Part shown: positions 6,528 to 12,171 of the stretch, piece by piece
Position numbering within the stretch: the first letter of the stretch is position 1
Layout of the letters: every line of letters begins with the position of its first letter
Assembly (NCBI GenBank): GCA_964408785.1
Contig: CAYPAS010000018.1
Coordinates: 1 to 14,103 of the forward strand
Length of the DNA stretch: 14,103 bases
Origin: UBA12465 sp964408785
GTDB lineage: Bacteria; Patescibacteriota; Patescibacteriia; Patescibacteriales; UBA12465
Direction of reading: 5' to 3'
Translations under genes and position numbers: made by a program
The notes under the pieces: generated by a model
The model's input: the letters and a program-made list of their open reading frames with translations, nothing else
Databases searched by the model: none
What the model was told of the DNA's origin: nothing

Positions 6528-8620
6528 TCGATTATTATCCTGGCATCAAGAGCCTTAACTCCTTCGCCATCTTCTAAGACTAAAAGCGGGTTTATATCCA
6601 ATTCTTTTATTTGAGGAAAATCCATTAATAGACGACTCAAACGGCAGATTATTTCAATAGTTTCCTCCTTATCCAAGACTTTGCCGCCTCTAACGCCTTC
6701 AATTAATTTATGAGCCTTCAAACGCTGCAAAAGATTTTCTGCGTCGCCACGCCTGACCGGCGATAAAGCAAAAGAAACATCTTTAAATACTTCCACGTAA
6801 ATACCACCTAAGCCCGCCATTATCAAACTGCCGAGATTAGGATCCTTAACGCTACCCAATATTAATTCCAGGCCGCCCTTAGGAGCCATTTCCATCATCA
6901 AGACACCGTCAATCTTGGCATTGGGAACTTTGGCGGCTACTCTGTCCACCAATTCTTTGTATCTCTTGCCAGCTTCTTGAGGCGTCACATCAAGCATGAT
7001 TCCGCCAACATCGCTCTTATGAAGAATATCTTGAGAAAATATCTTAAAAGCTAACTTGCCTTTAAAGAAGGCGGCGGCTGTCGCGGCCTCAGAAGCTGAA
7101 CGAACTAGCACGTGCTTCAAGAGCGGGAAATTATAAGCTTCTAATATTTCCAAAGCTTCTGCTTCTGGAAATTTTTTCTTGCCGTCAGCCGCGGCTTTAG
7201 CAAATATCCTAGCCGCTCGTTCGTGATCAATATCGGAAAAATCCATAAAATCAGACAAAGGAGTTTGAGCTGATTCATAAAACTTAGAAAAAGCGGCCAA
7301 GGCGTTAGCGGCCTGCTCCGGGAAAGAATAAACAGCAATAGAAGCGGCTCGTAAACGGTCTACCGCTCCTTGCACTAATTTGTCTCCCATAAAAACGGCG
7401 GCCAAAGGCTTGGCGTGGGATTTGGCGGCAATTATGGCCTCAGCGGTTTCCAAAAATTCGGTCGTCGTCTGCGGCGTCAAAATAACTATAGCCGCGTCAA
7501 CACCATCATCAAGAAGAACTGTTTCTAAAGCTACTTGATAACGATCGGCTTTGGCATCACCTAGAACATCTATCGGGTTATGAATATTAGCGGCTGGCGG
7601 CAAAGAATTTTTCAAAGCATCCTTAGTCTTATCACTCAAAGAGGCTAATTCTAATCCGGAGGAAACCAGGGTGTCAGTGGCAAGAACACCGGGGCCGCCG
7701 GCATTAGTAATGACCGCCACTTTTTTCGCCGGCGCTAAAGCATTATTGGAAAATATCTGAATAAGATCAAATAGTTCCTCACCAGAAGAAGCCCTTAAAA
7801 TGCCGGTCTGTTTAAACAAAGCGTCATAAGCCGTGTCATTCCCCGCTAAAGCGCCAGTATGAGAAGCTGAGGCGCTAGCGCCCGCCGAAGTCTTACCGGA
7901 TTTAAGAGCAATAACCGGCTTAGGGTCCGGCCCTTTAGTTAAGGCATTAGTCGCTGCCATGAATTCCTTGGTATCAGACAGCTGTTCGGTATACATGGCG
8001 ATTATTCTAGTCTTCTTATCATCACGTAAATAACGGAAAAACTCCGCTTCATCTAACACCGCTTTATTACCGACGCTGACGAATTTAGAAAAACCTATAC
8101 CCAGACTTTCCGCATAATCGAGAACTGCCGTACACAAAGCGCCACTCTGAGAAACAAAAGCCACTGGACCGAAAGCCGGATCACTAATCGCGAAAGAAGC
8201 ATTGAGCTTTATTTCTGGGTTAATCAAACCCAAGCAATTTGGACCAACCAAAACCATGCCATAACGTTGGCAGATTTCTTTTATCTTTTCTTCCCCTTCC
8301 CGATTTCCCGCCTCCTTAAAACCAGCGGAAATAACGATAACCGCTTTAACCCCCACCGAACCAGCTTCTTCAAGAACCGTCGGTACGGCTAGGGCCGGTA
8401 TGGCAATAACCGCCAAATCAACCGGTGAAGCGATGGCTGACAGCTTGGGCAAACACTTCAATCCATAAAGATCTTGGGCTTTAGGATTTATTGGATAAAT
8501 ACTACCCTTATAGCCTTGCTGGACCAGATTTTTCAAAACATCATTACCAACACTGCCAATTCTGGTCGAAGCGCCGACGATAGCCACTGATTGGGGGTAA
8601 AAAAGCTTGTTCAAATCCAT
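6524..8620 (-). CDS. Acetate-CoA ligase (ADP-forming), fused alpha and beta subunits
   Basis: 698 residues, normal for the single-chain form of ADP-forming acyl-CoA synthetase. Reaction: acyl-CoA + ADP + Pi to acid + ATP + CoA, giving ATP by substrate-level phosphorylation at the end of fermentation. Domains: CoA-binding Rossmann fold at about 5-125 (SVAIVGAST at 11-19, VLVGPNCLG at 123-131), succinyl-CoA ligase-like flavodoxin domains at about 150-455 (FVSQSGAL at 155-162), and a C-terminal ATP-grasp domain at about 475-695. The phosphohistidine is in SASHTGALAG (His254). The second-site histidine of the ATP-grasp half is His534 in HKSDVGG. DINPLL at 675-680 is a conserved metal/nucleotide segment. 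AAGGA nine bases before ATG 8620 is a plausible ribosome site. It follows the carboxypeptidase gene by 15 bases. Chain appears complete and active. Confidence 0.95.
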   Translation of the reverse strand: MDLNKLFYPQSVAIVGASTRIGSVGNDVLKNLVQQGYKGSIYPINPKAQDLYGLKCLPKLSAIASPVDLAVIAIPALAVPTVLEEAGSVGVKAVIVISAGFKEAGNREGEEKIKEICQRYGMVLVGPNCLGLINPEIKLNASFAISDPAFGPVAFVSQSGALCTAVLDYAESLGIGFSKFVSVGNKAVLDEAEFFRYLRDDKKTRIIAMYTEQLSDTKEFMAATNALTKGPDPKPVIALKSGKTSAGASASASHTGALAGNDTAYDALFKQTGILRASSGEELFDLIQIFSNNALAPAKKVAVITNAGGPGVLATDTLVSSGLELASLSDKTKDALKNSLPPAANIHNPIDVLGDAKADRYQVALETVLLDDGVDAAIVILTPQTTTEFLETAEAIIAAKSHAKPLAAVFMGDKLVQGAVDRLRAASIAVYSFPEQAANALAAFSKFYESAQTPLSDFMDFSDIDHERAARIFAKAAADGKKKFPEAEALEILEAYNFPLLKHVLVRSASEAATAAAFFKGKLAFKIFSQDILHKSDVGGIMLDVTPQEAGKRYKELVDRVAAKVPNAKIDGVLMMEMAPKGGLELILGSVKDPNLGSLIMAGLGGIYVEVFKDVSFALSPVRRGDAENLLQRLKAHKLIEGVRGGKVLDKEETIEIICRLSRLLMDFPQIKELDINPLLVLEDGEGVKALDARIIIE

Positions 8621-8635
8621 AATTTTATTTCCTTA

Positions 8636-9484
8636 CTATTTAAGTTTGAATAAACGAGATATTTCCGCATTCCGTTTTTGGTTATTTTCAGCATGCAAAA
8701 CAACAATCACTCTATCCTTAGCACCGGAACGCAAACGGATGGCGACGTTGTTTTTAGCTTCAGTCAGATAACCAACCTTCATGCCAATCGGCTCCATTGC
8801 TAATAAGCTAGAATTCCTGTTAGAAAAACTAACCGAACGGCCACTATTTATCTCTTTAAAACTATACCTGGTCTTGATGCCGGCTAACCTGATAGTAGGA
8901 TTGCGATAAGCCTTCCAGGCGATATAAGCCATCTCTCTAGCCGTGCCGACGTTAGCCGGATCAATACCGGACATTTCCGTAAATTTAGTTTTTTTAAGCC
9001 CCCAAGCCTTAGCCTTGGCATTCATCCGAGCGACAAAATCACGCCGACTAATACCGGAATTATCAACCAAGGCGGCGGCCGCCTCGTTAGAAGAGGCGAT
9101 AAGCATGGCATTCCACAAATCTCTAAGAAAAACCTTGTCGCCAGAACGCAAATCTATGCTACTAGTCACATCGCCGGCGTCTATATAGGGATTAACATAA
9201 TCAATCTGCTTCTTTTCAATTTTTACTTTCTTATTAAAATCAATATCCAGATCAATAAGAACCAAGGCGGTCATCAATTTAGTTAAAGAGGCTAAGGGCC
9301 TAGGAGTATCTGAATCGCTACCTGATAAATATTTACCATTATAGGCGGCCAGACTGGCGCTGCTGAAAGACGGGGTTTCTTTGGCAAACGCTACCGTTTT
9401 TAAAAAAAATAAAGAAAAAACCGCTAAAAATAAAAAACTTAGCTTCAAAAAGCGATTATTAATAAGATATCTAAAAATTTTCAT
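8636..9484 (-). CDS. D-alanyl-D-alanine carboxypeptidase (S11 family) with KVG in place of KTG
   Basis: 282 residues. N-terminal hydrophobic segment at about 13-34 (LSFLFLAVFSLFFL) is a signal peptide or membrane anchor, so the enzyme acts on peptidoglycan outside the membrane. The S11 penicilloyl-serine motifs are visible: SxxK as SLTK (Ser66, Lys69) inside PLASLTKLM, and SxN as SSN (131-133) in ASSNEAAAALV. The third box, normally KTG, reads GMKVGYLTEAKNN: Lys236 and Gly238 are kept but the Thr is Val. The C-terminal domain and amphipathic anchor of PBP5-like enzymes are absent; the chain ends shortly after the catalytic domain. Expected role: removal of the terminal D-Ala from stem peptides to limit cross-linking. 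Probably first gene of the unit running to the sigma pair. Whether it is fully active is open because of the Val. Confidence 0.9.
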   Translation of the reverse strand: MKIFRYLINNRFLKLSFLFLAVFSLFFLKTVAFAKETPSFSSASLAAYNGKYLSGSDSDTPRPLASLTKLMTALVLIDLDIDFNKKVKIEKKQIDYVNPYIDAGDVTSSIDLRSGDKVFLRDLWNAMLIASSNEAAAALVDNSGISRRDFVARMNAKAKAWGLKKTKFTEMSGIDPANVGTAREMAYIAWKAYRNPTIRLAGIKTRYSFKEINSGRSVSFSNRNSSLLAMEPIGMKVGYLTEAKNNVAIRLRSGAKDRVIVVLHAENNQKRNAEISRLFKLK

Positions 9485-9495
9485 ATTCTTTTTAT

Positions 9496-9524
9496 ATTTT
9501 ATTAAAAAATCGGCTCTTAAGCAA
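9496..9524 (-). promoter_or_regulatory. Probable sigma-70 promoter for the carboxypeptidase operon
   Basis: TTGCTT at 9524-9519 and TAAAAT at 9501-9496, spaced 17 bases. It starts directly after the T-tract of the preceding terminator and just upstream of the carboxypeptidase ATG at 9484. The predicted start would leave a leader of only a few bases. The -10 matches five of six consensus positions; the -35 three of six. Confidence 0.45.
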
Positions 9525-9526
9525 AT

Positions 9527-9551
9527 AAAAACCCCAGCTATCTGGCTGGGG
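9527..9551 (-). terminator. Strong intrinsic terminator after the phenylalanine-rich gene
   Basis: On the minus strand CCCCAGC, loop CAGATA, GCTGGGG is followed by TTTTTATTT: a perfect seven-pair GC-rich stem with a U-tract. It begins 26 bases after the stop at 9577. Confidence 0.88.
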
Positions 9552-9576
9552 AATAAATACGAAGGTTATTAAGCAG

Positions 9577-10350
9577 TTATTTTTCAAAAAAATCTCGAGA
9601 AACCATATCCATGGTCTCCTCCAGGGATGTCTCGTTTCTATGCATATAATCTCTGAAGTACATTAGCATAAGTGGCATTGCTAAAGATCGATCCTTAATT
9701 CTTAACTTATCTCTAAGCTTGTTATAAAACCCACCAAAAGAGTGCTGATAGTACAAAAAATCAAACACATCTTCTAAATATTTATTTCCATTTATAACCA
9801 CCTCAGACATGCCTTCTGGTAAATCGTAGCCGCAGTTAAAAAGAAAATAATTAGCCAAGCTTTCCTGTTTCTCAAAGAAAATATCGGAAATATCTGATTT
9901 TACTTTGGAACTGCAAAAAAAACCGGAACCATTCTTAAGTAAAGCACCGAAAGAAATATAGAAAGGCTGGCTTAGATTGCGCAAAGATAATTCATGATAA
10001 TTACCGCTAAAAAACTCTTTTAAATTAAGGCGGTTAAAATAGCTCTCTTTAAATTCTTCCTGATAAAAATTTTTCAAAAGCTTCGCCGAACGATTATCGC
10101 TAATAAAATCTATTACAAGCCGAAGCCCATAATCAAAAAATCTAAAAACGATAATATATTCCTGCAATGACGTCTCAAATCTTTCTATATAAGACCGAAA
10201 AATAATAGCTGGGCGACTGTTTATCTTGTCGATTGATTCGTTGTCGAAAATCCCTAAAAACTTAAAGTTTCCTTTCGAAGATGCAAATTTTTCAAGAAAA
10301 TCAATAACTTCCTTAAAACTCTCAAGCTCTTCTTTACTAAGAAATCTCAT
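9577..10350 (-). CDS. Phenylalanine-rich protein, possible degenerate nucleotidyltransferase-fold paralogue of the upstream gene
   Basis: 257 residues, no signal peptide or TM segment, about 33 Phe (one residue in eight). No known family recognised directly. By eye it can be laid over the upstream nucleotidyltransferase-fold protein: helix VIDFLEKF, strand FKFLGIF (there AAAFFGSF), then NSRPAIIF where the other has GSDIDLLI, then YGLRLVIDFISD where the other has YNISLDILLLSE, and later FGALLKNG against FKGISIIKG. If that is right, the catalytic Gly-Ser and all three carboxylates have been replaced and the protein would be catalytically dead. Strong Shine-Dalgarno AGGAG eight bases before ATG 10350. 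Own promoter and own terminator. A/T-rich relative to the operon to its left. The gene is real; the relationship is a hypothesis. Confidence 0.75.
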   Translation of the reverse strand: MRFLSKEELESFKEVIDFLEKFASSKGNFKFLGIFDNESIDKINSRPAIIFRSYIERFETSLQEYIIVFRFFDYGLRLVIDFISDNRSAKLLKNFYQEEFKESYFNRLNLKEFFSGNYHELSLRNLSQPFYISFGALLKNGSGFFCSSKVKSDISDIFFEKQESLANYFLFNCGYDLPEGMSEVVINGNKYLEDVFDFLYYQHSFGGFYNKLRDKLRIKDRSLAMPLMLMYFRDYMHRNETSLEETMDMVSRDFFEK

Positions 10351-10414
10351 CTTTTTTTCTCCTGTTTATTTAATGAACTAACAATAGTTAAGCACTTATA
10401 AAAAAAATCGTCAA
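10351..10414 (-). promoter_or_regulatory. Promoter and 5' leader of the phenylalanine-rich gene (copy of the leader at 11254-11316)
   Basis: TTGACG at 10414-10409, 17-base spacer ending in TGC, TTAACT at 10391-10386 as poor -10, then AGTTCATTAAA at 10379-10369, TAAA and CAGGAGAAAA before the ATG at 10350. Spacer length, TGC, the twelve bases to AGTTCATTAAA, and the ribosome site all line up with the promoter of the next gene upstream. The -35 begins four bases after the T-tract of the preceding terminator. Confidence 0.6.
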
Positions 10415-10417
10415 ATT

Positions 10418-10442
10418 AAAAACCCTAGAAATTAATCTAGGG
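10418..10442 (-). terminator. Intrinsic terminator overlapping the stop codon of the nucleotidyltransferase-fold gene
   Basis: On the minus strand CCCTAGA, loop TTAATT, TCTAGGG then TTTTTAATTT. The seven-base stem is perfect. Its 5' arm encodes the last two codons (CTA GAT) and the TAA stop at 10434-10432 lies in the loop, so a ribosome finishing translation would cover the hairpin. The next promoter starts immediately after. Confidence 0.72.
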
Positions 10443-11253
10443 CTTCAATATTTTTTCTAACAAAATCTCCGAAATAATTTCGGAAATTAGATGATAGTCT
10501 TTTAAGATTATCCCGGTGAGCCGTTTCGTTTTTAGGATAATATTCCGGATCGGATAACGTCCGATGAAAATACGAAATATTATCATGCAGTATCCTACCC
10601 CAAGGAGAAATGTTTTCCAAAAGAAAAACCTCAGGAATAAGCCTATCGCCCCAAGAAATTTCCTTTTTATAATACCAAGAAAACATTCTAGTTATAAGAC
10701 AAACCTTATTCATAGCAAGAAAGCTAATCGAACAATCATTCTGTCCAATAATATAATTGGACGAATCATAGATTAATTCTTCGCTAATCTGGATAAGGAA
10801 ATTTTTTAACGACTCTTTATAGTCACTCCCATATTCAATCCAGGAAAAATATTTTTCCGGGTCGCCCTTGATAATAGAAATACCCTTAAAAAATCTAAAA
10901 GCGGCCAGCATGTCGCCAGCATTACAGTAAGTTATCCTTTTGGGATTAATATCGCTCTCACTGAGAAGTAGTATATCCAAGGATATATTATAAGAACTAG
11001 CCATTCGAGAAAGGGATCTCAAAAAATTTTCCCTATCAATACTAATCAAGCCGTCACTGATAATAAGTAAATCGATATCGCTTCCGACATTATGACACTT
11101 AAAAACAAAAGACCCAAAAAAAGCAGCTGCCTTCAACCACTCATCATCTCTGGCGTTTATTAGGGACTTCAACATGCCAGCCACGGTATCGAAATCTTTC
11201 ATTTTCGGGACCTTTCTGCCTTCAGTAAATTCTTCGTAACTGAAAATTTTCAT
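10432..11253 (-). CDS. Nucleotidyltransferase-fold (MNT/polymerase-beta-like) protein, unknown substrate
   Basis: 273 residues, cytoplasmic. The N-terminal domain carries a canonical minimal-nucleotidyltransferase signature: FFGSF (Gly47, Ser48), then GSDIDLLI with Asp59 and Asp61, and a third carboxylate at Asp93 in SLDILLL. This metal-binding triad transfers a nucleotide from NTP to an acceptor in pol-beta-like enzymes. Residues about 145-273 look mostly helical (SDYKESLKNFLIQISEELIYDSS split across residues 143-165), as in MNT, KNTase or CCA-type families, but I cannot place it in one of these. Preceded by AAGGAG five bases from ATG 11253. It has its own promoter and terminator and is divergent from the NMP kinase gene. 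It could be a toxin/antitoxin component, a defence gene, or a small-molecule nucleotidyltransferase; the sequence does not decide. More A/T-rich than the operon to the left, suggesting acquisition. Confidence 0.85.
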   Translation of the reverse strand: MKIFSYEEFTEGRKVPKMKDFDTVAGMLKSLINARDDEWLKAAAFFGSFVFKCHNVGSDIDLLIISDGLISIDRENFLRSLSRMASSYNISLDILLLSESDINPKRITYCNAGDMLAAFRFFKGISIIKGDPEKYFSWIEYGSDYKESLKNFLIQISEELIYDSSNYIIGQNDCSISFLAMNKVCLITRMFSWYYKKEISWGDRLIPEVFLLENISPWGRILHDNISYFHRTLSDPEYYPKNETAHRDNLKRLSSNFRNYFGDFVRKNIEALD

Positions 11254-11316
11254 GTTTTCTCCTTTTTTATTTTAATGAACTTATAATTTTATAGCATTTA
11301 AAAAAATAAACAGCAA
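11254..11316 (-). promoter_or_regulatory. Promoter and 5' leader of the nucleotidyltransferase-fold gene
   Basis: TTGCTG at 11316-11311, 17-base spacer ending TGC, TATAAA at 11293-11288, then after the same interval AGTTCATTAAA at 11281-11271, and AAGGAGAAAAC before the ATG. The AGTTCATTAAA element would start at about the transcription start. This is nearly the same arrangement as at 10351-10414. A second, less likely pair TTGACA (11345-11340) with TAATTA (11322-11317) lies further upstream. Confidence 0.65.
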
Positions 11317-11319
11317 TAA

Positions 11320-11345
11320 TTAACAATTTAAATAAAAATTGTCAA
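11320..11345. repeat. Inverted repeat in the divergent promoter region
   Basis: Plus strand TTAACAATTT, AAATAA, AAATTGTCAA: ten-base arms with one mismatch. It abuts the -35 of the minus-strand nucleotidyltransferase promoter and overlaps the -35 of the plus-strand NMP-kinase promoter. No U-tract, so it is unlikely to be a terminator. It is a candidate operator, though such repeats arise fairly easily in A/T-rich DNA. Confidence 0.45.
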
Positions 11346-11368
11346 CAAAAAAATAAAGCGACTATTAT
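11339..11368 (+). promoter_or_regulatory. Probable promoter for the NMP-kinase gene
   Basis: TTGTCA at 11339-11344 and TATTAT at 11363-11368, spaced 18 bases, both four or five of six consensus positions. It lies 64 bases upstream of the ATG at 11433 and divergent from the nucleotidyltransferase promoter. Confidence 0.4.
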
Positions 11369-11432
11369 TGCCAAAATCTTGCCAATAAATTACAATAGTA
11401 ATCTCTTTTCATTTGAAAATAAAGAAAATAAT

Positions 11433-11996
11433 ATGAACAAAATAATCTGTCTCTACGGCATGCCAGCCTGCGGCAAAACTACGCAAGCAGCAAAATTAAT
11501 CGAAGAACTAGATATGGTTCAATTCGGCATGGGCGACCGCCTGCGTGAAGAAGTGGCTAGCGGGTCAGACCTCGGCCTAAAAATAAAAAGTTATATCGAC
11601 CAAGGACATTTAATAAGCGACGGCCTGATGGCCGAAGTAATCAAGGCTTCCAGCGGAAAATTAGCGGGTCGCGGCATAATTTTCGACGGCTTCCCCCGAA
11701 TAATTTCCCAAGCAAAAATGCTAGAAGAAGTGGCTTTGACTTTAAATCTTAAAATAGAAAAATTTTTCTATATCAAGGTTTCACAAGAAACCGCTATTAA
11801 ACGGCTGGAAGAACGCGCTGAAAGCGGCGGCCGAGTTGATGATAAGGATTTGGAAGCAGTGAAAAACCGCTTAGACATATTCAGGCAAGAATCAATCAAG
11901 CTTCTTGATTATTATCAAAAAAACGGCCTGCTAACGGAAATCGACGGAGAAAAATCCATAGAAGAGGTTTACCAGGAAATAAAAAATAATTTATAA
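11433..11996 (+). CDS. Adenylate-kinase-family nucleoside monophosphate kinase, short-lid form
   Basis: 187 residues from ATG 11433. An in-frame TTG at 11379 would add an unconvincing Asn-rich extension. P-loop GMPACGKT at residues 9-16; the usual adenylate-kinase form is GxPGxGKGTQ, so Ala-Cys and Thr are substitutions while the essential Lys-Thr is kept. FGMGDRLREEVASGSDLG (31-48) matches the NMP-binding segment and DGFPRIISQA (85-94) the diagnostic core motif. The lid is short, ERAESGGRVDDKD (127-139), lacking the zinc or long lid of typical bacterial Adk; this resembles UMP/CMP-kinase-like members. The end, EIDGEKSIEEVYQEIK, matches the family. Reaction: transfer of phosphate from ATP to a nucleoside monophosphate, most often AMP. 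Weak ribosome site (AAAGAAAA). Monophosphate specificity cannot be read from the sequence. Confidence 0.9.
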   Translation: MNKIICLYGMPACGKTTQAAKLIEELDMVQFGMGDRLREEVASGSDLGLKIKSYIDQGHLISDGLMAEVIKASSGKLAGRGIIFDGFPRIISQAKMLEEVALTLNLKIEKFFYIKVSQETAIKRLEERAESGGRVDDKDLEAVKNRLDIFRQESIKLLDYYQKNGLLTEIDGEKSIEEVYQEIKNNL

Positions 11997-12101
11997 AGAC
12001 CTGATACCCAATAGGATTTTACTGGCGATTATTTCGCCTATCGGAATAAAATCGGAACGGGGCCGCCGATCTGCTTCTTTGTGGATCCGGCTCTTTTTCA
12101 T
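11991..12101 (-). CDS. Possible 36-residue ORF, antisense in the kinase/ABC-F gap (doubtful)
   Basis: ATG at 12101, TAA at 11993-11991, overlapping the last six bases of the kinase gene on the other strand. It encodes a basic N-terminus (MKKSRIHKEADRRPRSD) followed by FIPIGEIIASKILLGIRSL. AGGA at 12112-12109 sits seven bases before the ATG, a better ribosome site than most genes here have. The stretch is less A/T-rich than other gaps in the window. It could be a small gene, the remnant of a longer one, or chance. No homologue recognised. It coincides with a possible plus-strand terminator hairpin, and both are unlikely to be functional at once. Confidence 0.22.
   Translation of the reverse strand: MKKSRIHKEADRRPRSDFIPIGEIIASKILLGIRSL
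12062..12099 (+). terminator. Possible terminator after the NMP-kinase gene
   Basis: GCCG-cc-GATC, 12-base loop, GATCCGGC then TCTTTTTC. The stem has eight pairs with a two-base bulge. It is 66 bases past the kinase stop. Adequate but not strong. Confidence 0.32.
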
Positions 12102-12117
12102 AATTACATCCTAAAGG

Positions 12118-12147
12118 TTGCCGGCTGAAAATAAAAAAAACTAAAAA
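12118..12147 (+). promoter_or_regulatory. Possible weak promoter for the ABC-F gene
   Basis: TTGCCG at 12118-12123 and TAAAAA at 12142-12147 with 18 bases between, each four of six consensus positions. Positioned 24 bases before ATG 12172. The A-rich surroundings make chance matches likely. Confidence 0.25.
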
Positions 12148-12171
12148 TATCCTCCAAATAAGAAATTGATT

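Noticed and set aside
7141..7338. Minus-strand frame inside the CoA-ligase gene
   Set aside because: Wrong frame relative to the ligase, which has intact domains across this stretch.
9577..10350. HEPN-type RNase partner for the nucleotidyltransferase
   Set aside because: The HEPN signature Arg-x4-6-His is not present; the nearest is Arg-Asp-Tyr-Met-His with three residues between. The protein is also much larger than usual HEPN partners.
10432..11253. Aminoglycoside (kanamycin) nucleotidyltransferase
   Set aside because: Only the general pol-beta signature is visible; no antibiotic-binding segment or close similarity that would justify a resistance call.
12015..12053. Nested inverted repeat (GATTTTA ... 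TAAAATC with inner GGCGA/TCGCC) as terminator or RNA gene
   Set aside because: Arms are separated by unpaired bases of unequal length, no U-tract follows, and no known RNA fold is recognisable.
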